A stretch of DNA of 58,630 bases. It comes from Myxococcales bacterium (GTDB taxonomy: Bacteria > Myxococcota_A > UBA9042). This document shows positions 20,815 to 28,831 of this stretch, one piece after another; within the stretch, counting starts at the first letter, position 1, and the number at the start of each line of letters is the position of its first letter. A model generated the notes under the pieces. That model saw nothing but the letters and a program-made list of their open reading frames with translations. It did no database searches and was not told the origin of the DNA. Both the position numbers and the translations under genes were made by a program. The stretch lies in NCBI GenBank assembly GCA_009692425.1, contig SHZF01000023.1, positions 1 to 58,630 of the forward strand, given 5' to 3'.

Positions 20815-22266
20815 ATGGCCACCGCAGGCAAGCCCCATTTCACGCTGTTCGACCCCGATGCGAATTACAATTTCGTCGGGCGCCGCCACGTCTACTACGC
20901 GCTGACGGGCATCGGCATCATCGCGTCGTTCGTCGCGCTGGCCACGCTCGGCTTCAACAAGGGCATCGACTTCAAGGGCGGCACCAAGCAGATCCTCGCG
21001 TTCAAACCCGACGCCAAGGTCGATCGCCAGTCGCTCCACATGACGGTCGAGAAGGTGCTGCACGAGGCGATCGGCCAGAAGCTCGGCGGGCAGATCGAAG
21101 TGCAGGAGTTCGACACGGGCGGCGCGGGCGGCGGGGCCAAGCACTTTGCCGTGATGACCGAGGTGACGAGCCTTGTAGATGCCGAGAAGAAGGCAGCACT
21201 GGGCAAGGCGATCCGGGCCGCGCTCGATGGCAAGGCCGCGGCTGGCGGAAACGTGGCAGCCGCGGCTGGCGGAAACGTAGCAGCCGCGGCTGGCGGAAAC
21301 GTAGAAGTGGAATGGGCCGCCGAGGGCGAAGACCGCGCCTTCATCACGGTCGTCGAGCCGCGCAACGTCGCCGACACGTACGCGGCGTTGGTGAAGTCGT
21401 TCAAGGACAACGGCTTTCCGACCGTCCACCCGGGCTCTGACGTCGAGGTGCAACTGGACGTCAACCTGTTCCGGCAGCTCCAGATGAGCCAGGCCGAAGG
21501 CGCCAAGGATGCCGCGGTGCTGGCAACCGAGGAGGCGACGCTGCGCGCGCAGAAGGCCTTGGAACTAAAGGGCAAATCAGACACGCGCTTTACGGTCGTC
21601 ATCGAGGAGTTCAAGGCGAAGTTGGAGGGCGGCATCAAGGCTCAGCACGGTGCCGCGTTCGTCGGCATCGTGTCGGCCACTGCGGTGTCGCCGTCGGTCG
21701 CGGGCGAGATGCTGTCACAGGGCTTGGTCGCGATCCTGTACGCGATCCTCGGCATCGTGCTGTACATCATCCTGCGCTTCGACGTGCGCTATGCGCCGGG
21801 CGCGCTGGTCGCGCTGGTCCACGACGTGGTGCTCGTCATCGGCGCCTTCAGCGTGGCGCAGGTAAAGTTCTCGATGCCGATCATCGCTGCCGTGCTGACG
21901 GTCGCGGGCTATTCGGTGACGGACACCATCGTGGTGTTCGACCGCATTCGCGAGACCCAGGAGCGCTTTCCGCACGTGCCGATCGAGACGATCGTCAACG
22001 GCTCCATCAACGCCACGATGAGCCGCACGGTGCTGACGTCGTTGACCACGTTCCTGACGTCGGCGTCGATCTTCGTCTTCGGCGGCGGCCTCATCCGCGA
22101 CTTTGCATTCGCCATGTGCATCGGCGTCATCGTCGGCACGTTCTCGTCGATCTTCGTGGCCAGCCCGATCTTCATCTGGCTGCACCACCGCTTCGAGGAC
22201 CAGAAGAAGGCGGCGAAGGCCGCGGCCCGCGCGACGGTGGCCCCGACGGCCCCGGCCGGCGCGTAG
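20815..22266 (+). CDS. secF: Protein translocase subunit SecF
   Basis: 483 aa, longer than the roughly 320 aa of E. coli SecF. The hallmark GIDFKGGTKQI follows the first membrane helix, and the C-terminal half contains the SecF membrane domain (SVTDTIVVFDRIRE, NATMSRTVLTSLTTFL). Extra length lies in the periplasmic region: a glycine/alanine-rich tandem repeat near residues 142-165 and a charged insertion around residues 220-260 (QMSQAEGAKDAAVL). ATG 20815 was chosen; the frame is open upstream as a shadow of secD. recJ follows 19 bp after the stop. Confidence 0.95.
   Translation: MATAGKPHFTLFDPDANYNFVGRRHVYYALTGIGIIASFVALATLGFNKGIDFKGGTKQILAFKPDAKVDRQSLHMTVEKVLHEAIGQKLGGQIEVQEFDTGGAGGGAKHFAVMTEVTSLVDAEKKAALGKAIRAALDGKAAAGGNVAAAAGGNVAAAAGGNVEVEWAAEGEDRAFITVVEPRNVADTYAALVKSFKDNGFPTVHPGSDVEVQLDVNLFRQLQMSQAEGAKDAAVLATEEATLRAQKALELKGKSDTRFTVVIEEFKAKLEGGIKAQHGAAFVGIVSATAVSPSVAGEMLSQGLVAILYAILGIVLYIILRFDVRYAPGALVALVHDVVLVIGAFSVAQVKFSMPIIAAVLTVAGYSVTDTIVVFDRIRETQERFPHVPIETIVNGSINATMSRTVLTSLTTFLTSASIFVFGGGLIRDFAFAMCIGVIVGTFSSIFVASPIFIWLHHRFEDQKKAAKAAARATVAPTAPAGA
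21238..21309 (+). repeat. Three 24-bp tandem units inside secF
   Basis: Units of GCGGCTGGCGGAAACGT plus GCAGCC encode AAGGNVAA-type residues. Units one and two differ by one base, and the third by its last codons. The repeat keeps the reading frame and sits in the periplasmic loop. Confidence 0.95.
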
Positions 22267-22285
22267 CCCGCAAGAGCGGCTCGCG

Positions 22286-24121
22286 ATGCCGCCCGAACGC
22301 GCCTGGGTGCTCCATGAGCCCGATCCGCACGCCGTCGCCGCCCTGACTGCGGCCGGCCACTCTCCCCTGCTCGCGCGCCTGCTCGCCCTGCGCGGCTTGC
22401 GGACCCCGGCCGCAGCGACCGCCTTCCTGCAGCCCGACCTGCGCAGCCTGCCCGACCCGTCGACGATGGCCGACATCGACATCGCGGCGGCGCGCGTCGC
22501 CGACGCCGTCGAGCGCGGCGAAAAGGTCTGCATCTACGGGGATTACGATGTCGATGGCATCACGGCGGCGGCGCTCCTGCACGGGCTGTGCGAGGCGATC
22601 GGGTTTGCCGTCGAGGTGTTCCTGCCCGACCGCTTTCGCGACGGCTACGGCCTGCACGCCGACCGGTTGCAGGAACTGTGCGACCGTGGCGTCACGCTCG
22701 TCATCAGCGTCGACTGTGGCACGACGGCGGTGGCGGAAATCGCGGCGGTGCGGGCGCGCGGCGTCGATTTCATCGTTTGCGACCACCACCAGTTGGGGGC
22801 GGTGCGGCCGAACGCGACGGCGCTGCTCAATCCCCAGCGGCCCGAGTGCGGCTACCCCGACAAGGACCTCTCGGCGGTCGGCATCGCGCTCGTGCTGTGC
22901 CAAGCGGTGCGGCGCGCGCTCGACCGGCGCGGCTGGCGGCGCGCGGGCGACGGCATTTCAGCACAGCGCCTCGAACTCAAGGGGCTCGTCGAACTGGCGG
23001 CGCTTGGCACCATCGCCGACGTGGCACGACTGCACGGCGTGAACCGTGTGCTGTGCTGGCACGGCCTGCGCAACCTCGGCTCGACGGCGCGGCCCGGTGT
23101 GCGCGCGCTCATCGAAGCATCGGGGCCCGAAGGCGTCGGCGCGGACCGCGTCGGCTTCCAACTGGCGCCGCGCCTGAACGCGGTGGGGCGCCTGCAGAAT
23201 CCAATGGACGCGTTTCGCCTGTTGACGACAAAGGATGCCGCCGAAGGCAAGCGCCTCGCCGAATTGCTCGATGTCGAGAACAACCGGCGCCGCGAGATCG
23301 AAGCGCGCGACGTCGCCACCGCGCTGGAACTCGCCTTGGCCCAGGACGGTTGCGCGGATGCCGTCGTGGTCTTCGATGCCTCCATGCACCAGGGCGTCGT
23401 CGGCATCGTGGCGGCGCGGCTGCGCGAGAAGGTGAACGCGCCTGCCTTTGCGCTGACACTGGGCGAAGATGGCCTGGCCAAGGGCTCGGGCCGCTCGGTC
23501 GATGGCTATGACCTGGTGGCGGGGCTGCACGCGTGTGAGGCCCTGGGGCCCCTGTTCGAGCGCTACGGCGGCCATGCGCACGCCGCCGGTGTCACCTTGC
23601 GGCCGGACCGCATTGAGACGTTCCGCGTCCGACTGCAGGCCCACGTGCTGCGGACGCTGCCCGCCCACAAGCGCGTGCGTGAGGTGCGGCTCGACGCTGA
23701 AGTGCTGGTGGCCGAGGCGAACTTCGACCTGCTGACCCCGCTCGAGGCGCTGGAGCCCCACGGGCGCGGCAACGCCAAGCCGGTGCTGCTGCTGCGCGAC
23801 GGCGAACTGCGCGACTTGCGCGTGGTCGGCAAGACGCGCGAATGGGTGCAGGCCAAGCTGTTCGCTCCTGGGCGGCAGGAACTGTGGGCGCGGCCGTGCC
23901 TGGAGCTTTTCGGTGCCCTCGCCGCGTTCGAAGGGCTGCAAGGGCGCGGCGAGCGCGTCGATGTGGCGGTGCGCCTGGACCGCAACGCGCACAACGGCAA
24001 GGTGCGCGTGCAGGGCAAGGTCGAGGCGGTTCGGCGCAGCGGGGGCGGGGTCGAGGTGCGCAGCGGGGGCGGGGTCGATGTGCGCAGCGGGGGCGGGGTC
24101 GAGCCACTACCCGGGGCGTAG
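22286..24121 (+). CDS. recJ: Single-strand-specific 5'-3' exonuclease RecJ
   Basis: 611 aa. Degrades single-stranded DNA in mismatch repair and recombination. DHH-family motifs are visible: YGDYDVDGITAAALL, VDCGTT and CDHHQLG. Then come LAPRLNAVGRLQNP and the DHHA1 motif GGHAHAAG, followed by an OB-fold. Length is within the family range (about 570-620). The last 30 residues are a Gly-rich tandem repeat not expected in RecJ. ATG 22286 follows secF closely, so it may be co-transcribed with yajC-secDF. Confidence 0.96.
   Translation: MPPERAWVLHEPDPHAVAALTAAGHSPLLARLLALRGLRTPAAATAFLQPDLRSLPDPSTMADIDIAAARVADAVERGEKVCIYGDYDVDGITAAALLHGLCEAIGFAVEVFLPDRFRDGYGLHADRLQELCDRGVTLVISVDCGTTAVAEIAAVRARGVDFIVCDHHQLGAVRPNATALLNPQRPECGYPDKDLSAVGIALVLCQAVRRALDRRGWRRAGDGISAQRLELKGLVELAALGTIADVARLHGVNRVLCWHGLRNLGSTARPGVRALIEASGPEGVGADRVGFQLAPRLNAVGRLQNPMDAFRLLTTKDAAEGKRLAELLDVENNRRREIEARDVATALELALAQDGCADAVVVFDASMHQGVVGIVAARLREKVNAPAFALTLGEDGLAKGSGRSVDGYDLVAGLHACEALGPLFERYGGHAHAAGVTLRPDRIETFRVRLQAHVLRTLPAHKRVREVRLDAEVLVAEANFDLLTPLEALEPHGRGNAKPVLLLRDGELRDLRVVGKTREWVQAKLFAPGRQELWARPCLELFGALAAFEGLQGRGERVDVAVRLDRNAHNGKVRVQGKVEAVRRSGGGVEVRSGGGVDVRSGGGVEPLPGA
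24035..24106 (+). repeat. Three 24-bp tandem units at the 3' end of recJ
   Basis: Units of CGCAGCGGGGGCGGGGTCGA plus two to four bases encode RSGGGV(E/D)V. The three copies are nearly identical and in frame, extending the C-terminus of RecJ. Confidence 0.95.
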
Positions 24122-24757
24122 CACCCCATCGCCCGCATGCCTCGTCGGTCCATTCTCGCGCGAGCTCTCGCATTCTCGAACAGCCACCAGCCGGAGCGGC
24201 GCCGCGGGTGAACAAGTCGTCAGTGAGGTCGTGCAGATCCTGGGCGAAGTGCCCGGTGGGAAGCGGGGTCGGGTCCTGCCGCAGGATGCTGAACAGGAAC
24301 GTCGCGCCGTGCTCGCGCAAGAAGCGCAGCATGAAGTCGAGCATGGCCGCAGCGAGCAACGGTGCGGCCGACAGCGGCGCCCCGGCGATGCGCTCCAGGG
24401 CCGCGCGCGCCCACTGCACCCAGGCCCGCTCGTAGGCGGCGCCCTTGGGGTCGAGCAGCACCGCCCACTGCAGCGCGCGACCGAGACGGCGAGCTGCAGC
24501 AGCACCTGGGTCTTGCCCACGCCGCCCGGGCTCGCCAACATCGCCACTTTGCCCAGAGGCAGGAACGGGATCCTCTGGCCCTTCTCGTCCGCCACCGACA
24601 GCAGCGTCGGCAGCCGCGGCGGGCGGGTCGCCGGGTCCAGCCAGCCTTGGGCTCCGATGGACTGGAACGGCGCGGTCGCCTGGCGCTGCGTTTCCAGGTG
24701 CACTTGGTCGCCGGGCGGCAGCACGTCGTCGAGGCCGTGCGTGCGGGACTCAGCCAT
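24107..24757 (-). pseudogene. RecA-like (AAA_25-type) replication ATPase, frameshifted
   Basis: The N-terminus matches DnaB/RepA-like hexameric ATPases of mobile elements: PFLPLGKVAMLASPGGVGKT with Walker A at residues 76-83, then QVLLQLAVSVA. Near 24475 the sensible frame shifts by one base: the following ALQWAVLLDPKGAAYERAWVQ and FLREHGATFLFSILRQDP lie in another frame, and the original frame continues as Arg/Cys-rich noise to a stop at 24107. Either the gene is decayed or the assembly has an indel. Its ATG overlaps the end of the PIN gene by 8 bp. It probably formed a replication module with the CHC2 primase upstream. Confidence 0.65.
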
Positions 24758-25160
24758 CGCCGGGCTCCTTCTTGGCCGCCAGACGCACGGTGTCGTCGGG
24801 AAACGCGCGCAACACCTGCTTGTCGGCGGTCACGAGCTTGCAGCCCAGCGCGCGAGCGGTCAGCAGGTACTCGCAGTCGCAAGGACTGCACCTCGACGTG
24901 AGCGCCAGTTGGATCACGGCCACCGGGTCGACCGGAGTCGCGTCCCGCATGAGGCTCGTCGACGCCGACCAAGCCTCCAGGGCTTGGTCGGCGGTGATCT
25001 GCCGGCGCCACACACAGGCGACCAGCGCATTGCGCAGTTCGCTGCGCCACAACGAAGGTGCGAACCATGCGGCGTCCTCCGCGAGCACGGCCATCGCCGC
25101 GGCATGCAGCGGGCCCTTCATCAGCAGGTACGCGATGACGTTGGCGTCGGCGACGATCAT
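24750..25160 (-). CDS. PIN-domain toxin (VapC/FitB type)
   Basis: 136 aa. PIN-fold ribonuclease, probably cleaving tRNA or mRNA when not bound by its antitoxin. The acidic active-site residues are all present: Asp5 (VADANVIAYL), Glu41 (WRSELRNAL), Asp95 (CDCEYLLTARALG) and Asp113 (LVTADKQVL). ATG 25160 overlaps the stop of the antitoxin gene (ATGA), a typical type II toxin-antitoxin arrangement. The frame is open upstream to 25316, but that portion is antitoxin shadow. Confidence 0.9.
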   Translation of the reverse strand: MIVADANVIAYLLMKGPLHAAAMAVLAEDAAWFAPSLWRSELRNALVACVWRRQITADQALEAWSASTSLMRDATPVDPVAVIQLALTSRCSPCDCEYLLTARALGCKLVTADKQVLRAFPDDTVRLAAKKEPGDG

Positions 25161-25444
25161 GGCAGGTGGTCGCGGTCGCGGTCTGCGCGGATGATGGCCA
25201 CGACCTCGTCGGGATCGACCCACACGCCCTGCTGGTGCTCCATGAGCCGTTCGACGCGCTGAACCGGCGACAGGCCGTCCTCGGTCGCCCCAGCCTGCAA
25301 CCCCCGGTCGATGCACACGATCATCTCCTGGTTGAGGCTACGCCGGTTGCGCTTGGCCGAGGCCTTCAGGCGCTGGTAGAGCGGGTCGGGTATCTGCTTG
25401 ATGGTGGTCGTGCGGGGCAGGGGTTCGTGGGTGGTCGTGTCCAT
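25157..25444 (-). CDS. Ribbon-helix-helix antitoxin (FitA/VapB type)
   Basis: 95 aa. The segment TTTIKQIPDPLYQRLKASA with RNRRSLNQEMIVCIDRGL is an Arc/CopG-like ribbon-helix-helix DNA-binding domain of the FitA kind. The C-terminal LMEHQQGVWVDPDEVVAIIR would wrap the PIN toxin. The pair likely represses its own promoter. It stands between the primase and ATPase genes of the island, all on one strand, so it may have been inserted into a replication operon. Confidence 0.88.
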   Translation of the reverse strand: MDTTTHEPLPRTTTIKQIPDPLYQRLKASAKRNRRSLNQEMIVCIDRGLQAGATEDGLSPVQRVERLMEHQQGVWVDPDEVVAIIRADRDRDHLP

Positions 25445-25482
25445 GGCGATCGTCCTACCGTTATGGTTCCGGTGCGGTGATT

Positions 25483-26315
25483 CTAGCCCGACGTGGCACC
25501 GTCGGCAAGCAGGCGGTCGAGCAACGGCCGCAGTTCGCCGCGTCGGTGGTGGTCGTTGGCGTCGTCATTTTCAGGAAAGGCGTGCCACAGGAAGCGCCGC
25601 CGGGCTTCGTCGGCGCCATGCAGGCGGACGAGTTCGGCGCCGATCTGTCGGGCCAGCGCCTCGCCCTTGCCGCCGGAGCGGCGAGTGCGGACTGGAAGTC
25701 GCGACAGCCGAGGGCGTGGGCGACGGTGGGGTCGATGCCGCGGCCTTGGAGCCAGGTTTCGGCTACGGGCGATAGCGGCAAGGGTTCGAGGAGCGACCAG
25801 AGTTCGGCGAAGAGCACGGACGTCTGGAAGTCTGGCAGTCCGGGCGGTTGAACGTCTGAAGGAGTTTCCACTGTGACGGCGCCTGGCGCACCGGAGGCCT
25901 GGGCGGCGGAACGTTCGGATGCTTGGACGCCTGGACGTCCAGACTGTTGGCGCTTCAACCCTCTGGACGTCCGAACGACCCGCAGTCCAGGCGTCTGAGT
26001 GCCCGGACGTCCAGACATCGGGCGTTCCAGCGACACCCCGGTCCAGTCGGCGAGCCACTGCAGCGCGCCCTTGAAGTCGGTCGCGCGCGCCGCCTCGACC
26101 AGCGCCAACGCGTCGCCGTGGTCGCCGCAGCCGTGGCAGTGCCAGCCGTCCTGCCGCAACTGTACCGACGGCGTGCGGTCCTTGTGAGCGTGGGCGTCCT
26201 CGCGAAAGCAGCGCGCCGCCTTGCCGCCGCGCAAGACCTTGCCCGGGAACAGCTCGGCGTAGAGTCGGCGCACGTCGGCGGCGGCCTTGATGCGGGCGAC
26301 CAGTTCGTCGGGCAT
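25483..26315 (-). pseudogene. CHC2 zinc-finger primase-like protein, frameshifted
   Basis: ATG 26315 starts MPDELVARIKAAADVRRLY, then FPGKVLRGGKAARCF and GWHCHGCGDHGDALALVEA, the CHC2 zinc finger of DnaG-like primases. ALQWLADWTG follows. After a Gly/Arg/Pro/Gln linker built from repeated motifs, the protein resumes (LFAELWSLLEPLPLSPVAETWLQ). Near 25680 the frame shifts: GGKGEALARQIGAELVRLHG and RRRFLWHAFPENDDAN continue in the next frame to a stop at 25483. No TOPRIM domain is visible, so this may be an origin-binding or helicase-loading primase relative of phage satellites. Decay or an assembly indel explains the shift. Confidence 0.65.
25818..26016. repeat. Cluster of GGACGTCC/CAGACGTCTGG palindromic motifs
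   Basis: GGACGTCTGG (25818), TGGACGTCCAGAC (25932), TCTGGACGTCCGAACG (25963) and CCGGACGTCCAGAC (26003) lie in the coding linker of the primase-like gene. The same motif occurs in non-coding or marginal DNA at 26350-26385, 27711-27743 and 31043-31072, but I saw it nowhere outside the 25.8-31.1 kb island. Confidence 0.75.
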
Positions 26316-26318
26316 CGG

Positions 26319-26483
26319 CTAGGGGCCTTCGTCGTCGTCGAGCAAGGGGCCAGACGTCTGGACGTCCGGACGCCTGGACGACCGTTCCAGCGCATCGAGG
26401 CCCAAAAGCAGCGCCTTGCGCACGACCACGGACCGGTTGACGCGCACGGCCAGGGCGAGCGGCTTGCCTTCGCGCCGGATCAA
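26319..26483 (-). CDS. Small protein, possible ribbon-helix-helix type
   Basis: 54 aa from a TTG at 26483, overlapping the stop of the recombinase fragment (26480-26482). The middle reads PLALAVRVNRSVVVRKALLLGL, which fits a short beta strand followed by a helix as in CopG-like regulators. The C-terminus is encoded by the CCAGACGTCTGG motif at 26350. It ends 4 bp before the primase-like start. The small size and motif-derived tail make it uncertain. Confidence 0.4.
   Translation of the reverse strand: MIRREGKPLALAVRVNRSVVVRKALLLGLDALERSSRRPDVQTSGPLLDDDEGP
26350..26385. repeat. Palindromic motif cluster upstream of the primase-like gene
   Basis: CCAGACGTCTGGACGTCCGG runs straight into ACGCCTGGACGACC, so three overlapping copies of the motif occur within 36 bp. 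They lie 35 bp upstream of the primase-like start and inside the end of the small upstream frame. This is the densest run of the family in the island. Confidence 0.7.
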
Positions 26484-26590
26484 GCGGCCTCCTGGGCCAG
26501 CAACCGGTCGGCGACCGCGCGCACGGTGCTCGCATGCCAACGGCCGCCGCGCTTGGTCGGGTGGCCTTCGGCGGTCAGGCGCTCGGCGAT
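26480..26590 (-). pseudogene. Serine recombinase, C-terminal fragment
   Basis: Too short for a gene on its own: about 36 codons reading RDIAERLTAEGHPTKRGG then RWHASTVRAVADRLLAQEAA and a TGA at 26480. This is the characteristic end of the Recombinase region of large serine resolvases/integrases (I-A-x-x-L-N-x-x-G-I-P-T-x-R-G-G-x-W-x-x-x-T-V). No catalytic domain is nearby. It abuts the truncated McrB-like gene in another frame, which indicates a deletion that joined the two. Confidence 0.7.
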
Positions 26591-27696
26591 GTCGCGAGGT
26601 GCACGCGGCGGTCGGGTTCGAGCAAGAAAATCGCCTCGCCGAGCACCTTGGCGAGATCGGCCCGGTTGACCTCGTCGATGACGAGCAGGTACGGCCGGGG
26701 CGCACAGCGGCGGGCCTCGGCGGCAGCCTGCATCAGGTGCCCGGGTGTCGGCACGAAGGCCAGCCCCATCGCCCCGTCGCTCGCCACCGGCGCCAGGCCA
26801 CCCACGAACGACTCGTACGTCGTGCCGGGGTGGAACTGCACCACGCGGCCGCAGTCGCCGTAGCGGCGCAAGAGTTCGAGCGCGAGTTCGGTCTTGCCGG
26901 TGCCGGGTGGTCCCTCAAGCACCACGAACCGGCGCTGTGCGAGCAAGGCGGTCAGGGTCTGCACATCGACCGCCGGCAACAGCGGCTCCAGCCACGCCTG
27001 CTGCAGCGTGGCCTTTTCGGCTTCGAAGTCCTTGCGCACATCGAACCCGCGCTCGCTGAGCGTGAGGTCGAGCAAGGCGGACAACAGCCGGAGCACGGTC
27101 GGTCGCTGGGCCTCAGGGCACGCGGTCGTGCCAGGCAAGACGAAGGTCGCGTAGAGCACCGTGCCGTATTTGTCGATGGCCGCCTTCCAGGCCCCGAGGT
27201 CGTGCTTGACCGCCGCGGGCACGTCGAGGTCGACGCGGACCGGGTCCACCTTCGCCCAGGCGGCCCGTGGACCCAGTTGGCGCCGGTACCATTCGGCAAT
27301 GCCCCGGCACGCGCGCGCATGCCCCGGGCGCCCGAGAAGCCCTTCATCGGGCGCAAGCCCCTGGGTGCCGACGACCATCGTCACGAGCGCGGGCCGCTGG
27401 TGGGGCACGTCGGCCGGAAACAGGACGAAGCTCATGCCTCCGTAGGGCCCCATCCGCTCCTGGCCGGGTGCGATCAGGCCGACGTAAGGGATGTTGCCCT
27501 CGTCGTCCTTGACGTTGAACCGCCCCGCGATGTGCTTGTCGCCCTGACGGTCCTTGAGGTCGCCGACGCGCTGGTAGCGGTTGCCCAGCGCCGTCTGGAG
27601 CTTGTCGTGGGCTTGGTCGGCCCAGGCCGCGGGGCGTGTTCGCCGTTGGGTTGCCGGATAGGTCAGCTGGCTGGGGAAGGCAAGCGCGCAGCCCAC
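26575..27696 (-). CDS. McrB-like AAA+ restriction protein, C-terminally truncated
   Basis: 373 aa. The N-terminal half (YVGLIAPGQERMGPYGG, FVLFPADVPHQRPALVTMVV) resembles the DUF3578/MrcB specificity domain found on McrB-type proteins. It is followed by an AAA domain with Walker A at about 262-269 (GPPGTGKT) and Walker B with the McrB signature LLVIDEVNRADLAKVLGEA at about 336-354. The protein stops 30 residues after Walker B, before sensor 1 and the arginine finger, right where a recombinase tail begins. No mcrC-like nuclease is present. In McrBC systems, McrB translocates on modified DNA and McrC cuts; this copy is probably inactive. The start at 27696 follows a GGACGTC-type motif. Confidence 0.65.
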   Translation of the reverse strand: MGCALAFPSQLTYPATQRRTRPAAWADQAHDKLQTALGNRYQRVGDLKDRQGDKHIAGRFNVKDDEGNIPYVGLIAPGQERMGPYGGMSFVLFPADVPHQRPALVTMVVGTQGLAPDEGLLGRPGHARACRGIAEWYRRQLGPRAAWAKVDPVRVDLDVPAAVKHDLGAWKAAIDKYGTVLYATFVLPGTTACPEAQRPTVLRLLSALLDLTLSERGFDVRKDFEAEKATLQQAWLEPLLPAVDVQTLTALLAQRRFVVLEGPPGTGKTELALELLRRYGDCGRVVQFHPGTTYESFVGGLAPVASDGAMGLAFVPTPGHLMQAAAEARRCAPRPYLLVIDEVNRADLAKVLGEAIFLLEPDRRVHLATSPSA

Positions 27697-27732
27697 CCGA
27701 CCAGGCGTCCAGAGGTCTGAACGCCCGAACGT

Positions 27733-28386
27733 CTACTTCACCGGCAACGCCGCCCGCTGCTCCGGCGTCGCTGCCTGGCGCGCAAGCTCGAACAACTTGG
27801 GCCGCTCGTGGCGAGCGAAGTCGCGCAGCACCGCCTCGACTGCTGTCACGTACTGGTCCGGCGCCGCCGTCGCTGCCACGCACGGACACCATGCCGCGAA
27901 CACCTGCGGCCACTGCACGCCCACCTGCCACGATCCGCCCTCGTCGGCAAAGAACACGATGTCGTCGCGGCATTCGTCGATCTGGCGCAGCAGGTCGAAC
28001 AGCAACTCGAACGCCGTGCGCAGGTCGCGCTCGTGGTCCTTGCGCGGTGCGTGCAGGCAGAGGTCGAGCAACCGGTCGTACTCGGCCATGAACGCATCGG
28101 TGCCGCGCGAGGTCTGCGTGCAATTGCGCGAGTTGACGGCGAAGTCCTCGTAGTAGTCGCCGCGAAAGGCGGCCGCATGGAAGGCATGGACCTGTTCGAG
28201 CAGCGCGGGCGTCGGGGTAGCGTCCACCTGGAACCGGCGCACGTCGACGTGATCGCGCAGCACCTGGGCGACCTGCTCTGGCGCCAGTGCGCCCAGGGCC
28301 CGGTCCAGCAGCAGGTAGAGGTCGCCGGACGGCAGATGGCGCAGGTGGGCGCGCAGCTTGACGAGGTCGAAGGTCGGCTGGGGCAT
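27733..28386 (-). CDS. Unrecognised protein, 217 aa
   Basis: I do not recognise this family. ATG 28386 gives MPQPTFDLVKLRAHLRHLP; an upstream ATG (28416) is less likely. The sequence is mostly helical and acidic-to-neutral with no membrane segment, and it contains a tryptophan/cysteine patch (WPQVFAAWCPCVAAT) and the phrase DDIVFFADEGGSWQVGV, which looks like a beta hairpin. It lies 36 bp upstream of the McrB-like gene on the same strand, so it may belong to the same defence locus. The stretch 27711-27743 between them has the island motif. Composition looks coding and intact. Confidence 0.6.
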   Translation of the reverse strand: MPQPTFDLVKLRAHLRHLPSGDLYLLLDRALGALAPEQVAQVLRDHVDVRRFQVDATPTPALLEQVHAFHAAAFRGDYYEDFAVNSRNCTQTSRGTDAFMAEYDRLLDLCLHAPRKDHERDLRTAFELLFDLLRQIDECRDDIVFFADEGGSWQVGVQWPQVFAAWCPCVAATAAPDQYVTAVEAVLRDFARHERPKLFELARQAATPEQRAALPVK

Positions 28387-28471
28387 GGTCGGACTCGTTG
28401 CGTGACACAGTTGCACGCTGGGTGCGTAACTTGCGCGGGGTGCTTGGCGGCCTGCAAGGTCCTCAACGGCC

Positions 28472-28500
28472 TTGTTCCCACCACGGGAACACGCTACGCT
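28472..28500 (+). promoter_or_regulatory. higBA promoter with overlapping operator
   Basis: TTGTTC, a 17-bp spacer, then TACGCT. A perfect palindrome, TGTTCCC-ACCAC-GGGAACA (28473-28491), occupies the -35 box and spacer, so a bound dimer would block RNA polymerase. This is where HigA-type autorepressors act. The higB start lies 20 bp downstream of the -10 box. Confidence 0.7.
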
Positions 28501-28520
28501 GTCGTTCTGGGAGGCTAGGG

Positions 28521-28817
28521 TTGCGCGTCATCGCCCGCAAGACGCTCGTCGCGTTCTGGGAAGCGGGCCACGCCGACGCCGGGCCACCGTTGCGCGCGTG
28601 GTTTGCGGAGGTGAGCCGCGCTGAGTGGAGCAGCATGGCCGACGTGAAGGCCCGCTACCCGCACGCCAGTGTCATCGACGCAGAGCGCCTGGTGTTCAAC
28701 ATCGGCGGCAACAAGTACCGGCTGGTGGTCAAGGTCTGGTTCGCGGGCCGCGCCGTGTGGGTGAAGTGGCTGGGCACCCACGCCGACTACGACCGGCTTG
28801 ACGTGAAGTCGCTGTAG
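28521..28817 (+). CDS. higB: HigB-family mRNA interferase toxin
   Basis: 98 aa. RelE-fold toxin that cleaves mRNA on the ribosome. The sequence RVIARKTLVAFWEAGHADAG, PLRAWFAEV, NIGGNKYRLVVKV and VWVKWLGTHADYDRLD is typical of the HigB family. The start is a TTG at 28521 with a GGGAGG ribosome site 6 bases before it; the longer frame from an ATG at 28398 would cross the promoter and operator. The antitoxin starts 14 bp downstream, the toxin-first order typical of hig loci. Confidence 0.9.
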   Translation: MRVIARKTLVAFWEAGHADAGPPLRAWFAEVSRAEWSSMADVKARYPHASVIDAERLVFNIGGNKYRLVVKVWFAGRAVWVKWLGTHADYDRLDVKSL

Positions 28818-28831
28818 CCGAGGAGCTTGCC

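Noticed and set aside
24035-24106. A CRISPR-like array at the recJ end
   Set aside because: Units are contiguous 24-bp tandem repeats without spacers and are in coding frame. No array with unique spacers was seen anywhere in the window.
26575-27696. A functional McrBC restriction system
   Set aside because: The AAA domain is cut 30 residues after Walker B and no McrC nuclease gene is adjacent.
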